The notes below the pieces were generated by a model. It worked only from the letters and a program-made list of their open reading frames with translations, had not been told where the DNA came from and ran no database searches. This document shows positions 51,170 through 59,878 of a stretch of 64,000 nucleotides of DNA, piece after piece. The stretch spans positions 1 to 64,000 of the forward strand of contig NZ_JANHKS010000030.1 of assembly GCF_028682175.1 (NCBI RefSeq), in the 5' to 3' direction. Source of the stretch: Pseudomonas putida. GTDB taxonomy: Bacteria; Pseudomonadota; Gammaproteobacteria; Pseudomonadales; Pseudomonadaceae. Positions within the stretch are counted from its first letter, which is position 1; the number at the start of each line of letters is the position of its first letter. A program made the position numbers and the translations under genes.

Positions 51170-52507
51170 ATGTCCACCGTCACCACGTCTGCCGCCCCCA
51201 AGGTCGGCTTCGTTTCCCTGGGTTGCCCGAAGGCCCTGGTCGATTCCGAGCGCATCCTCACCCAGTTGCGCATGGAAGGCTATCAGGTCGTGCCGACCTA
51301 TGAAGACGCCGACGTCGTCGTGGTCAACACCTGCGGTTTCATCGACAGCGCCAAGGCCGAATCCCTGGACACCATCGGTGAAGCCATCGCCGAAAACGGC
51401 AAGGTGATCGTCACCGGTTGCATGGGCGTGGACGAGAGCGTCATCCGCAACGTGCACCCGAGCGTGCTGGCCGTGACCGGTCCGCAGCAGTACGAGCAGG
51501 TGGTCAACGCCGTGCACGACGCAGCGCCGCCCAAGCTCGATCACAACCCGCTGATCGACCTGGTGCCGCCGCAAGGCATCAAGCTGACTCCACGTCATTA
51601 CGCGTACCTGAAGATTTCCGAAGGCTGCAACCATAGCTGCAGCTTCTGCATCATCCCGTCCATGCGCGGCAAGCTGGTCAGCCGTCCGGTGGGCGATGTG
51701 CTCGACGAAGCCCAGCGCCTGGTCAAGGCCGGCGTCAAGGAGCTGCTGGTCATCTCCCAGGACACCAGCGCCTACGGCGTCGACGTCAAGTACCGCACCG
51801 GTTTCTGGAACGGCCAGCCGGTCAAGACCCGCATGACCGAACTGTGCGTGGCCCTGAGCTCGCTGGGTGTGTGGGTGCGCATGCACTACGTCTACCCGTA
51901 CCCGCACGTGGACGAGATCATCCCGCTGATGGCCGAGGGCAAGATCCTGCCGTACCTGGACATCCCGTTCCAGCACGCCAGCCCCAAGATCCTCAAGCTG
52001 ATGAAACGCCCGGCCTTCGAAGACAAGACCCTGGCGCGCATCAAGAAATGGCGCGAGCAGTGCCCGGACCTGATCATCCGTTCGACCTTCATCGTGGGCT
52101 TCCCGGGCGAAACCGAAGAAGACTTCCAGTACCTGCTGGACTGGCTGACCGAAGCGCAGTTGGACCGCGTCGGTTGCTTCCAGTACTCGCCGGTCGAAGG
52201 CGCACCGGCCAACCTGCTGGACGCCCCGATCGTGCCGGACGACGTCAAGCAGGAGCGCTGGGATCGCTTCATGGCGCACCAGCAGGCCATCAGTGCCGCG
52301 CGCCTGCAGATGAAGATCGGCAAGGAAATCGAAGTGTTGATCGATGAAGTGGACGAGCAGGGCTTCGTCGGCCGTTCATTCTTCGACGCACCGGAGATTG
52401 ACGGTAACGTGTTCGTCGAAAGCGACCGCGATCTGAAGCCGGGCGACAAGGTCCTGTGCCGCGTGGTCGATGCCGACGAGTATGACTTGTGGGCTGAGCC
52501 GGTCTAA
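51170..52507 (+). CDS. rimO: Ribosomal protein S12 methylthiotransferase RimO
   Basis: This 445-residue radical SAM enzyme adds a methylthio group to an Asp of S12. It has the N-terminal UPF0004 domain with three cysteines (LGCPKALVDSE, NTCGF, GCMGV), the radical SAM motif CNHSCSFCIIPSMRG and a C-terminal TRAM domain (about 380-445). GAGG precedes the start. It lies divergent from kup and ends in a strong terminator. Confidence 0.97.
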   Translation: MSTVTTSAAPKVGFVSLGCPKALVDSERILTQLRMEGYQVVPTYEDADVVVVNTCGFIDSAKAESLDTIGEAIAENGKVIVTGCMGVDESVIRNVHPSVLAVTGPQQYEQVVNAVHDAAPPKLDHNPLIDLVPPQGIKLTPRHYAYLKISEGCNHSCSFCIIPSMRGKLVSRPVGDVLDEAQRLVKAGVKELLVISQDTSAYGVDVKYRTGFWNGQPVKTRMTELCVALSSLGVWVRMHYVYPYPHVDEIIPLMAEGKILPYLDIPFQHASPKILKLMKRPAFEDKTLARIKKWREQCPDLIIRSTFIVGFPGETEEDFQYLLDWLTEAQLDRVGCFQYSPVEGAPANLLDAPIVPDDVKQERWDRFMAHQQAISAARLQMKIGKEIEVLIDEVDEQGFVGRSFFDAPEIDGNVFVESDRDLKPGDKVLCRVVDADEYDLWAEPV

Positions 52508-52545
52508 GGCCGGACCGATACCGGTTCCGCTATCGCTCCCCCGAC

Positions 52546-52578
52546 AACCCCGCCCTTGAACGGCGGGGTTTGTTTTTT
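52546..52578 (+). terminator. Terminator of rimO
   Basis: AACCCCGCC pairs with GGCGGGGTT across a short TTGAAC loop, followed by TGTTTTTT. Confidence 0.9.
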
Positions 52579-52630
52579 CTGGCTATCGTCTCCAGATAAG
52601 GACAACAAAAGACACAGGAGACGCGGCAAC

Positions 52631-53086
52631 ATGGCCCACCACTCGGTCATTTACCTGCCCAAGAAACACGACTACGCCGAACTGACCCGGGTCTGGGAGG
52701 CGTCCGTGCGGGCGACCCATGACTTTCTGCCGGAAAACTACATCACCCTGCTGCGCAACCTGCTGGAAACCCAGTATCTGGATGCCGTGAACCTGTTCTG
52801 CACCCGCGACTCGCGCCTGAACATCACAGGCTTTGGCGGCACCACGCCGGGCAAACTGGAAATGCTGTTCATCGCGCCGGACTACCGCGGCATGGGGCTG
52901 GGCAAGAAGCTGCTGGATTACGCCATCGAGAACTACCGCGTGACTGAACTGGACGTCAACGAACAGAACCCGCAGGCGCTGGGCTTCTACGAGAAGCAGG
53001 GGTTCGAGATTGCCGGGCGCTCGGAAGTGGACGGCCTGGGCAGGCCGTACCCGATGTTGCGGATGAGGTTGAAAGCCCACAGATAA
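52631..53086 (+). CDS. GNAT-family N-acetyltransferase (YjaB-like)
   Basis: This 151-residue protein is a GNAT acetyltransferase. The acetyl-CoA site appears as IAPDYRGMGLGKKLLDYA (R-x-x-G-x-G), and the C-terminal part NEQNPQALGFYEKQGFEIAGRSEVDGLGRPYPML closely follows E. coli YjaB, as does VRATHDFLP near the N-terminus. The start at 52631 (MAHHSVIYLPKK) follows GGAGA. The substrate is unknown. A REPIN lies immediately after the stop. Confidence 0.92.
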   Translation: MAHHSVIYLPKKHDYAELTRVWEASVRATHDFLPENYITLLRNLLETQYLDAVNLFCTRDSRLNITGFGGTTPGKLEMLFIAPDYRGMGLGKKLLDYAIENYRVTELDVNEQNPQALGFYEKQGFEIAGRSEVDGLGRPYPMLRMRLKAHR

Positions 53087-53087
53087 T

Positions 53088-53179
53088 CCGTAGCAGCACG
53101 GCTTGCCGGCGGGGCGGTGTGTCTGTGACGAATGTACCGCCTGACACACCGCTCCCGCCGGCAAGCCGTGCTGCTACGG
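53088..53179. repeat. REPIN, 92 bp, copy A
   Basis: Two inverted REP arms (CCGTAGCAGCACGGCTTGCC and its complement) flank an inner part that also pairs (GCGGTGTGTC/GACACACCGC). It starts two bases after the acetyltransferase stop codon. It differs from the copy at 58425 at 2 of 92 bases. Confidence 0.92.
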
Positions 53180-53190
53180 GGGGCTTGCCG

Positions 53191-54186
53191 CTAGTGTTTG
53201 AGGCTCTCCAGCAACACCCTGTTGAACTGCTGCGGATCCTGAATCTGCGGCGCATGCCCAAGCCCTGCGAACTCCACCAGGGTCGCCTGGGGAATGCGTC
53301 TGGCCACCGCCTTGCCAAGCTCGGGATAGTTGCCCAGCGTCTTGCGTAGTGCCTCTGGCGCGGCATCCTTGGCGATTGCCGTGTTGTCGTTCTGCCCGAT
53401 GAACAGCACGGTCGGCATCTTCAGCTTTTCGAAATCGTAGAACACCGGCTGGTTGAAGATCATCTGGTAGGTCTGCGCCGAGGCGCGGGCTACTTCTTCC
53501 TTGCCCTTGCCGTTGAACATGCCCGCCTGCATCTGCACCCAGTGATCGAACTCAGGCCGCCACTCGCTGGCGTAGTAGGTCGATTGCTGATACTTGCGAA
53601 TGCTCTCGGCGTTGGTCTTCAGCTCGCGAGCGTACCAGTCATCGAAGCTGCGATCCGGCACCCCCTTGGCTTTCCAGTCTTCAAGACCGATGGGGTTGAC
53701 CAGCAGCAACTGATCCACCTGCTCGGGGTACATCAAGGCAAAACGGGTCGCCAGCATGCCGCCCATGGAATGCCCGACCACGGTCACATGATCGATGCCC
53801 AACTGAGTCAGCAGCGCCCGCGTGTTCTGCGCCAGTTGCTCGAATGAGTATTTGTAGTCCGCAGGTTTGCTGGAGCGACAGAAGCCGATCTGGTCCGGCG
53901 CCACCACCCGGTAACCCGCTGCGGTCAGCGCCTTGATGCTGCCTTCCCAGGTCGCGCCGCAGAAATTCTTGCCGTGCAGCATCACCACGCTTCGCCCGTT
54001 GGGCGTGCCGGTGGGCTTGATGTCCATGTAGCCCATCTGCACCTGGACACCCTGGGATTCGAAACTGAAATCCTGCGCCGGATACGGATAAGTGAAGCCC
54101 TCCAGTTGCGGGCCATAGGACGGTGCCTCTGCGGCCATCAGTGGCAGGCCGACACTCATCAGCAAGGCGGGTAGCCATTTGGTCAT
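53191..54186 (-). CDS. Secreted alpha/beta-hydrolase
   Basis: This 331-residue protein has a signal peptide (WLPALLMSVGLPLMAAEA) and an alpha/beta-hydrolase fold: oxyanion-hole LHGKNF, nucleophile Ser140 in VGHSMGG, and His311 in GLGHAPQ. The acid is probably the Asp in FIGQNDNTA. It is predicted to act in the periplasm or outside. No lipase or esterase substrate can be inferred. Confidence 0.9.
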   Translation of the reverse strand: MTKWLPALLMSVGLPLMAAEAPSYGPQLEGFTYPYPAQDFSFESQGVQVQMGYMDIKPTGTPNGRSVVMLHGKNFCGATWEGSIKALTAAGYRVVAPDQIGFCRSSKPADYKYSFEQLAQNTRALLTQLGIDHVTVVGHSMGGMLATRFALMYPEQVDQLLLVNPIGLEDWKAKGVPDRSFDDWYARELKTNAESIRKYQQSTYYASEWRPEFDHWVQMQAGMFNGKGKEEVARASAQTYQMIFNQPVFYDFEKLKMPTVLFIGQNDNTAIAKDAAPEALRKTLGNYPELGKAVARRIPQATLVEFAGLGHAPQIQDPQQFNRVLLESLKH

Positions 54187-54349
54187 GAAAAAGCTCCAGA
54201 CAAAGTGGGAATTGAGAGCAGACCTGCGCCGCCCCCGGAAAAATCCCCCGAATGGAGTCTTATTCGGTCTGCATTTTCAATGTTGCCGCGATTAACGGTG
54301 CTTGCACGGGTACAATAGGCACCTTTCCCTTCTTGCTACGGCTTTTCTC

Positions 54350-55060
54350 ATGACTGATCCCATTCGCCTTTCCAAACGCCTCATCGAGCTGACCGGCTGC
54401 TCGCGCCGCGAAGCCGAGCTGTACATCGAGGGCGGCTGGGTCACGGTGGACGGCGTGGTCGTCGACGAGCCGCAATTCAAGGTCGAGAACCAGACCGTCG
54501 CCCTCAGCCCCGACGCCAAGGCCGTGACCCCGGAAGCGGTGACCATTCTGTTCAACGTGCCCGCTGGCATGAGCCCGGAAAAGGCCCTGGCACTGATCTC
54601 CCCGGCGTCGCTGTCGGCCGAGCACAGCATCGGCAAGCGCCCGCTCAAGGGGCACTTCCTGCGTCTGGAAGCGATCTCGACCCTGCAAGCCAATGCCAGT
54701 GGCCTGATGGTGTTCAGCCAGGACTGGAAAATCCTGCGCAAGCTCACCGATGACCGCAGCAAGATCGAACAGGAATACGTGGTCGAGATCGACGGCGAAA
54801 TGGCTCCCCACGGACTCAACCGCCTCAATCACGGCCTGATGTACAAAGGCACGGAGCTGCCGAAGGTCAAGGCCAGCTGGCAGAACGAGACTCGCCTGCG
54901 CTTCGCCATGAAGAACCCGCAGCCGGGAATCATCGCCCAGCTCTGCCAGGCGGTGGGGCTCAAGGTCGTGTCGATTCGGCGGATCCGCATCGGCGGCGTG
55001 TCCATCGGCAAGGTGCCCGAAGGCCAGTGGCGCTACATGACCGACAAAGAGAAATTCTGA
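54350..55060 (+). CDS. RsuA/RluF-type pseudouridine synthase-like protein, catalytic Asp missing
   Basis: This 236-residue protein has an S4 RNA-binding domain (residues 5-50, RLSKRLIELTGCSRREAELYIEGGWVTVDG) and a pseudouridine synthase-like domain with EQEYVVEIDGE, near residue 140. Family members have the catalytic Asp in GRLDxxTxGLLLF. The aligned segment here is STLQANASGLMVF, so Thr111-Leu112-Gln113 stand where R-L-D is expected. It is either inactive or uses another residue. The start at 54350 (MTDPIRLSKRL) is preferred to 54302 because it gives the normal S4 N-terminus. It is followed by the DUF1456 gene on the same strand. Confidence 0.85.
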   Translation: MTDPIRLSKRLIELTGCSRREAELYIEGGWVTVDGVVVDEPQFKVENQTVALSPDAKAVTPEAVTILFNVPAGMSPEKALALISPASLSAEHSIGKRPLKGHFLRLEAISTLQANASGLMVFSQDWKILRKLTDDRSKIEQEYVVEIDGEMAPHGLNRLNHGLMYKGTELPKVKASWQNETRLRFAMKNPQPGIIAQLCQAVGLKVVSIRRIRIGGVSIGKVPEGQWRYMTDKEKF

Positions 55061-55124
55061 GCCTTTTTTTCAGCGCGATGCCTGCGGGCGCGCGCTCATG
55101 CACGAACAACAGGAAACACGCATC

Positions 55125-55586
55125 ATGATGAACAATGACGTACTGCGCAGCATTCGCTACATGCTTGATCTCCACGAAACCAAGGTGGTCGAAATCATCA
55201 AGCTGGGCGGGCTCGACGTCACCAAGGCGCAGATCGCGGCCTTCCTCAAGAAAGATGAAGAAGAAGGCTTCGAGCCTTGCAGCGATGAAGTGATGGCCTA
55301 CTTTCTCGACGGCCTGGTGTTCTTCAAGCGCGGCAAGGATGAGAGCCGCCCGCAGCTGCCCGTCGAATTGCCGATGACCAACAACATCGTGCTGAAGAAG
55401 CTGCGCGTGGCCTTCGAACTCAAGGAAGAAGACATGCACGCGATCCTCAACGCGGCCGATTTCCCGGTTTCAAAGCCTGAACTCAGCGCGCTGTTCCGCA
55501 AGGCGGGCCACAACAACTACCGCCCGTGCGGCGACCAACTGCTGCGTAATTTCCTGCGCGGCCTGACCACGCGCGTTCGCGGTTGA
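55125..55586 (+). CDS. DUF1456 family protein (YehS-like)
   Basis: This 153-residue protein consists of two repeats of about 68 residues: NNDVLRSIRYMLDLHETKVVEII...CSDEVMAYFLDGL and NNIVLKKLRVAFELKEEDMHAIL...CGDQLLRNFLRGL. Such duplicated DUF1456 modules are helical and of unknown function. The ATG at 55125 is one of two adjacent start codons (the next at 55128). It lies between the pseudouridine synthase-like gene and trmO, all on one strand. Confidence 0.88.
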   Translation: MMNNDVLRSIRYMLDLHETKVVEIIKLGGLDVTKAQIAAFLKKDEEEGFEPCSDEVMAYFLDGLVFFKRGKDESRPQLPVELPMTNNIVLKKLRVAFELKEEDMHAILNAADFPVSKPELSALFRKAGHNNYRPCGDQLLRNFLRGLTTRVRG

Positions 55587-55602
55587 GTACCGCAGGCTCC
55601 CG

Positions 55603-56307
55603 ATGACGACGGCCTACAGCGTCTCCCCCATTGGCTTCATGCGTTCCTGCTTCAAGGAAAAGTTCGCCATCCCGCGCCAGCCACAACTGGCGCCTGCTGC
55701 CCGTGGCGTGCTGGAACTGGTCGCGCCGTTCGACCAGGGCGACGCAGTGCAAGGGCTGGAGCAAGTCAGCCACGTGTGGCTGCTGTTCCTGTTCCACCAA
55801 GCGCTGGAAGACAAACCACGGCTCAAGGTTCGCCCTCCTCGCCTGGGCGGCAACCAGTCGATGGGAGTGTTCGCCACCCGCGCCACCCACCGCCCCAACG
55901 GCATCGGCCAGTCGGTGGTCAAGCTGGAAAGGGTCGAAGCCAACCGGCTGTGGCTGTCCGGCATCGACCTGCTGGACGGCACGCCGGTGCTGGACGTCAA
56001 ACCCTACGTGCCCTACGCCGACGTGATCGACTGTGCCACCAACGCCATGGCTGCGGCGGCGCCCGTGCTGATTCCCGTGCAATGGGATGACAGTGCGCTG
56101 GTGCAGGCCCGCGAACACGGATTGCGCCTGGATGAGCCGCTGGTGGAACTGATCGAACAGTGCCTGGCCCAGGACCCTCGTCCGGCGTACCAGGTGCCGG
56201 CGCCAGAGCGTCGCTACGGCGCGCAATTCTGGGACCTGGACGTGCGCTGGCATTACCCGCAGCCGGGGTTGATTCGGGTGCTGGAAGTGGTTCGATCAAC
56301 CATTTGA
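55603..56307 (+). CDS. trmO: tRNA m6t6A37 methyltransferase TrmO (TsaA)
   Basis: This 234-residue protein is a TrmO-family protein that methylates t6A37 of tRNA-Thr with SAM. The N-terminal domain shows SPIGFMRSCFKEKFAIPRQPQLAP, VSHVWLLFLFHQ, and FATRATHRPNGIGQSVVKLE, and the C-terminal YYCP-like domain ends with a RVLEVVRSTI tail. It lies 16 bases after the DUF1456 gene and is probably cotranscribed with it. Confidence 0.92.
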   Translation: MTTAYSVSPIGFMRSCFKEKFAIPRQPQLAPAARGVLELVAPFDQGDAVQGLEQVSHVWLLFLFHQALEDKPRLKVRPPRLGGNQSMGVFATRATHRPNGIGQSVVKLERVEANRLWLSGIDLLDGTPVLDVKPYVPYADVIDCATNAMAAAAPVLIPVQWDDSALVQAREHGLRLDEPLVELIEQCLAQDPRPAYQVPAPERRYGAQFWDLDVRWHYPQPGLIRVLEVVRSTI

Positions 56308-56321
56308 TGAACGCCCCTCCC

Positions 56322-56413
56322 CCGTAGCAGCACGGCTTGCCGGCGGGGGCGGTGTGTCAGACGGCACATCCATCACCGATACACCGCTCCGCCGGCAAGC
56401 CGTGCTGCTACGG
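56322..56413. repeat. REPIN, 92 bp, copy B (divergent centre)
   Basis: Outer arms are identical to those at 53.1 and 58.4 kb (CCGTAGCAGCACGGCTTGCC...GGCAAGCCGTGCTGCTACGG). The inner 40 bases differ (GACGGCACATCCATCACC against GACGAATGTACCGCCTG), so it is an older relative of the two near-identical copies. Confidence 0.9.
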
Positions 56414-56444
56414 GCGGGGTTTGCAAACCCTGAAAAACACCCAC

Positions 56445-56484
56445 AAAAAAACCGCCTGGTCCGTGACCTCCAGGCGGTTTTTTT
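56445..56484. terminator. Bidirectional terminator between trmO and fpr
   Basis: AAAAAAACCGCCTGG and CCAGGCGGTTTTTTT form a stem with A and T runs on either side, between convergent trmO and fpr. Confidence 0.88.
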
Positions 56485-56588
56485 CAGACGCCCAGTTACG
56501 GATGCCTGTACTGACCTGGTCGCGGATGAATCCGCCCCCACAGTGACTGTGGCAGCGCTTCAACCGCGATTAGGTCCGATTCTGTAGC

Positions 56589-57368
56589 TTACTTCTCGAC
56601 GAATGCGCGCTCGATCAGGTAGTCACCCGGCTCACGCATGCGTGGCGAAACGGTCAGGCCGAAGCTGTTCAGCACTTCGCTGGTCTCGTCGAGCATGCTC
56701 GGGCTGCCGCACAGCATGGCGCGGTCGTCCTGCGGGTTGATCGGTGGCAGACCGATGTCGCTGAACAGCTTGCCGCTGCGCATCAGGTCGGTCAGGCGGC
56801 CTTCGTTCTCGAACGGCTCGCGGGTAACGGTCGGGTAGTAGATCAGCTTGTCGCGCAGCGCTTCGCCGAAGAATTCGTTCTGCGGCAGGTGCTCGGTGAT
56901 GAACTCGCGGTAGGCGACTTCGTTCACGTAGCGCACGCCGTGGCACAGGATGACCTTCTCGAAACGCTCGTAGGTTTCAGGGTCCTGGATCACGCTCATG
57001 AACGGCGCAAGACCAGTGCCGGTGCTGAGCAGGTACAGGTGCTTGCCTGGCTTCAGGTCATCCAGCACCAGAGTGCCGGTAGGCTTCTTGCTGATGATGA
57101 TCTCGTCGCCTTCCTTCAGGTGCTGCAGCTGGGAAGTCAGCGGGCCGTCCGGCACCTTGATGCTGAAGAATTCCAGATGCTCTTCCCAGTTCGGGCTGGC
57201 GATGGAGTAGGCACGCATGAGCGGGCGCCCGTTGGGCTGCTGCAGACCGATCATGACGAACTGACCGTTCTCGAAACGCAGACCTGGATCACGGGTGCAC
57301 TTGAAACTGAAAAGGGTGTCGTTCCAGTGATGAACGCTGAGGACACGCTCGTGATTCATGTTGCTCAT
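56589..57368 (-). CDS. fpr: Ferredoxin-NADP+ reductase Fpr
   Basis: This 259-residue flavoprotein moves electrons between NADPH and ferredoxin or flavodoxin in the cytoplasm. FAD-binding residues are in MRAYSIAS, NADP-binding residues in LSTGTGLAPFMSVI, and the C-terminal IERAFVEK is typical. It closely resembles P. aeruginosa Fpr (258 residues). The start at 57368 (MSNMNHERVLSVHHW) is chosen over 57404. The divergent LysR gene finR activates it in related species. Confidence 0.95.
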   Translation of the reverse strand: MSNMNHERVLSVHHWNDTLFSFKCTRDPGLRFENGQFVMIGLQQPNGRPLMRAYSIASPNWEEHLEFFSIKVPDGPLTSQLQHLKEGDEIIISKKPTGTLVLDDLKPGKHLYLLSTGTGLAPFMSVIQDPETYERFEKVILCHGVRYVNEVAYREFITEHLPQNEFFGEALRDKLIYYPTVTREPFENEGRLTDLMRSGKLFSDIGLPPINPQDDRAMLCGSPSMLDETSEVLNSFGLTVSPRMREPGDYLIERAFVEK

Positions 57369-57490
57369 GGTACGTGGGAACTCCTGAATATTTGCATGCG
57401 CCAATCAAAGCGCCATTGCGCAATATTCTAGTGGCAGACACAATATCTGTTAACTGAATTATCAAGATATGGGTTATCGGTTATATAGAT
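57369..57490. promoter_or_regulatory. fpr-finR divergent control region
   Basis: The 122 bases between the divergent genes should hold the FinR binding site and both promoters. A partly AT-rich palindrome-like ATATCTGTTAACTGAATTATCAAGATAT is visible near 57446-57473. Confidence 0.45.
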
Positions 57491-58417
57491 ATGCGATTTA
57501 CTCTCCGTCAGCTGCAAGTCTTCGTCGCCGTGGCCCAGCAGGAAAGCGTTTCCCGCGCTGCCGTGCAGCTGTCTCTGTCGCAATCTGCGGCCAGTACCTC
57601 CATTACCGAACTGGAGCGCCAATCCAGTTGCCAGCTGTTCGATCGGGCGGGCAAGCGCCTGAGCCTGAACGCCACCGGGCGCCAGTTGCTGCCCCAGGCC
57701 GTGGCCTTGCTGGACCAGGCCAAGGAAATCGAAGACCTGCTCAACGGCAAGTCCGGCTTCGGCTCGCTGGCGGTGGGCGCCACCCTGACCATCGGCAACT
57801 ACCTGGCCACCCTGCTGATCGGCAGCTTCATGCAGCGCCACCCGGAAAGCCAGGTGAAGCTGCACGTGCAGAACACCGCCAACATCGTGCAACAGGTGGC
57901 CCACTATGAAATCGACCTGGGCCTGATCGAGGGTGATTGCAGCCACCCCGATATCGAAGTGCAGACTTGGGTTGAGGATGAGCTGGTGGTGTTCTGCGCC
58001 CCGCAGCATCCGCTGGCCAAGCGCGGCCAGGCCACCTTGAAAGAGCTGACCCACGAGGCCTGGATTCTGCGGGAGCAGGGTTCAGGGACGCGGCTGACGT
58101 TCGACCAGTCCATGCGCCATCACCTCAACAGCCTCAACGTGCGGCTGGAGCTTGAGCACACCGAGGCGATCAAGCGCGCGGTGGAATCGGGGCTGGGAAT
58201 TGGCTGTATCTCGCGCCTGGCGCTGCGCGATGCGTTTCGCCGGGGCAGCCTGGTGGCGGTGGAAACCCCTGAGCTGGACCTGGTGCGGCAGTTCTACTTC
58301 ATCTGGCACAAGCAGAAATACCAGACGTCGGCGATCCGCGAGTTTCTGGAGCTGTGCAGGGCGTTTACCGCAGGGGTGCGGCGCAGTGACGAGATTGTGT
58401 TGCCGAGCATTGCCTGA
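57491..58417 (+). CDS. finR: LysR-family regulator FinR
   Basis: This 308-residue regulator has an N-terminal winged helix (RFTLRQLQVFVAVAQQESVSRAA, then SQSAASTSITELERQ) and a C-terminal effector domain (about 90-300). Its position divergent from fpr is that of FinR, which activates fpr under oxidative stress or iron-sulfur-cluster stress in P. putida and P. aeruginosa. The effector is unknown. Confidence 0.92.
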   Translation: MRFTLRQLQVFVAVAQQESVSRAAVQLSLSQSAASTSITELERQSSCQLFDRAGKRLSLNATGRQLLPQAVALLDQAKEIEDLLNGKSGFGSLAVGATLTIGNYLATLLIGSFMQRHPESQVKLHVQNTANIVQQVAHYEIDLGLIEGDCSHPDIEVQTWVEDELVVFCAPQHPLAKRGQATLKELTHEAWILREQGSGTRLTFDQSMRHHLNSLNVRLELEHTEAIKRAVESGLGIGCISRLALRDAFRRGSLVAVETPELDLVRQFYFIWHKQKYQTSAIREFLELCRAFTAGVRRSDEIVLPSIA

Positions 58418-58424
58418 CGCCGAA

Positions 58425-58516
58425 CCGTAGCAGCACGGCTTGCCGGCGGGGCGGTGTGTCTGTGACAAATGTACCGTCTGACACACCGCTCCCGCCGGCA
58501 AGCCGTGCTGCTACGG
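58425..58516. repeat. REPIN, 92 bp, copy C
   Basis: It matches copy A at 53088-53179 except at two positions (GACAAATG against GACGAATG and ACCGTCTG against ACCGCCTG). It lies between finR and dgkA. Confidence 0.92.
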
Positions 58517-58526
58517 AGGAATGTAT

Positions 58527-58895
58527 TCAGCTCAGCAGGATCAGGCCCCAGACCACCGCAATCATGCTCAAGGCCACGAACTGCGCGGCGCTGCCCATGT
58601 CCTTGGCGTTCTTGGAGAGCGGGTGCCGGTCCAGGGAGATGCGGTCGATGGCCGCCTCGATGGCCGAGTTGAGCAATTCAACGATCAGCGCCAGCAGGCA
58701 CACCGCAATCAGGATCGCCCTTTCGCCACGACTGACGTGAAACAGGAACGACAGCGGAATCAGAATGACGTTGAGCAGCACCAGTTGCCGGAAGGCGGCT
58801 TCGCCCTTGAAAGCGGCAACCAGCCCGTCGAGGGAATAGCCTGCGGCGTTGAGCACGCGTTTGAATCCGGTTTGGCCTTTGAACGGTGACGTCAT
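58527..58895 (-). CDS. dgkA: Diacylglycerol kinase DgkA
   Basis: This 122-residue inner-membrane enzyme phosphorylates diacylglycerol made by membrane-derived oligosaccharide synthesis. Three membrane helices (FRQLVLLNVILIPLSFLF, ILIAVCLLALIVELLN, AAQFVALSMIAVVWGLILL) and the catalytic ELLNSAIEAAIDRI motif with the DMGSAAQ loop are present. It is next to erdR, the P. aeruginosa order. Confidence 0.96.
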   Translation of the reverse strand: MTSPFKGQTGFKRVLNAAGYSLDGLVAAFKGEAAFRQLVLLNVILIPLSFLFHVSRGERAILIAVCLLALIVELLNSAIEAAIDRISLDRHPLSKNAKDMGSAAQFVALSMIAVVWGLILLS

Positions 58896-59003
58896 GAGGG
58901 AAACTTACTGATAAATGAAGACGAGGGAGGCTAGTTCAGCGACAGTCAAAAAAGTGTGAAGGTCTGCCGCCGAATGCCTTGAAACAGAGCGAAAACGCGC
59001 AAA

Positions 59004-59651
59004 TCAGTTGGGCGAAATCGATTCCAGTTGTTGCAGCAACAGCGCGGCCTGGGTACGGGTGCGCACGTTCAGCTTGCGGAAGATCGCCGTGACGTGGGCC
59101 TTGATGGTGGCCTCCGAAACGTTGAGTTCGTAGGCAATCTGCTTGTTGAGCAGGCCTTCGCAGACCATGGTCAGCACCCGGAACTGCTGCGGCGTGAGGC
59201 TCGCAAGCCCTTCGCTGGCCGCGCGGGCTTCATCCGAGACTCGCACGCTTTCATTCACCTGCGGCGGCCACCAGACATCGCCATCGAGCACGGTACGCAC
59301 TGCCTGCTGGATGGTTTCCAGGGAGCTGGACTTGGGAATGAAGCCGCTGGCGCCAAACTCCTTGGACTTGACCACCACGGCCGCTTCCTCCTGGGCCGAC
59401 ACCATCACCACCGGCACCTGCGGATACTGGCCACGCAACAGCACCAGCCCGGAAAAACCATAGGCGCCGGGCATGTTCAGGTCCAGCAGGACCAGATCCC
59501 AATCGGATTTCTCAGTGAGGCGCGTTTCGAGGTCAGCGATGCTTTCGGCTTCGACCAACCGGGCATCGGGGCCCAGGCCAAGCGTCAGCGCTTGATGCAA
59601 GGCACTGCGGAATAAAGGATGGTCATCGGCGATCAGGATTTCGTAGTTCAT
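59004..59651 (-). CDS. erdR: LuxR-family response regulator ErdR
   Basis: This 215-residue protein has a receiver domain with phospho-acceptor Asp57 (LVLLDLNMPG) and a C-terminal LuxR-type helix-turn-helix (LTPQQFRVLTMVCEGLLNKQIAYELNVSEATIKAHV). In P. aeruginosa the gene beside dgkA is ErdR, part of ethanol- and redox-related regulation. No histidine kinase is next to it, so its partner lies elsewhere. It precedes dgkA by 108 bases. Confidence 0.92.
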   Translation of the reverse strand: MNYEILIADDHPLFRSALHQALTLGLGPDARLVEAESIADLETRLTEKSDWDLVLLDLNMPGAYGFSGLVLLRGQYPQVPVVMVSAQEEAAVVVKSKEFGASGFIPKSSSLETIQQAVRTVLDGDVWWPPQVNESVRVSDEARAASEGLASLTPQQFRVLTMVCEGLLNKQIAYELNVSEATIKAHVTAIFRKLNVRTRTQAALLLQQLESISPN

Positions 59652-59878
59652 TTCATGATCCTGTTTATAAGTGAGCGCCGACGGATTCAGCCCTCACGAT
59701 GGCATCGGTAAATGCCAGCCCTCATCACCGTGTGCCACTGCGGCGCAAACCACGCCAAAAGCACGGGATACAAGGCGTTCGAACATTCATGCGGCGCCAA
59801 GGATGCCCAGCGAAGCCGGGGTGGTCAAGCTCGACGGTTTACGGCACAGTCTGCGGCCCTGAATCGACGAGTGCCATC

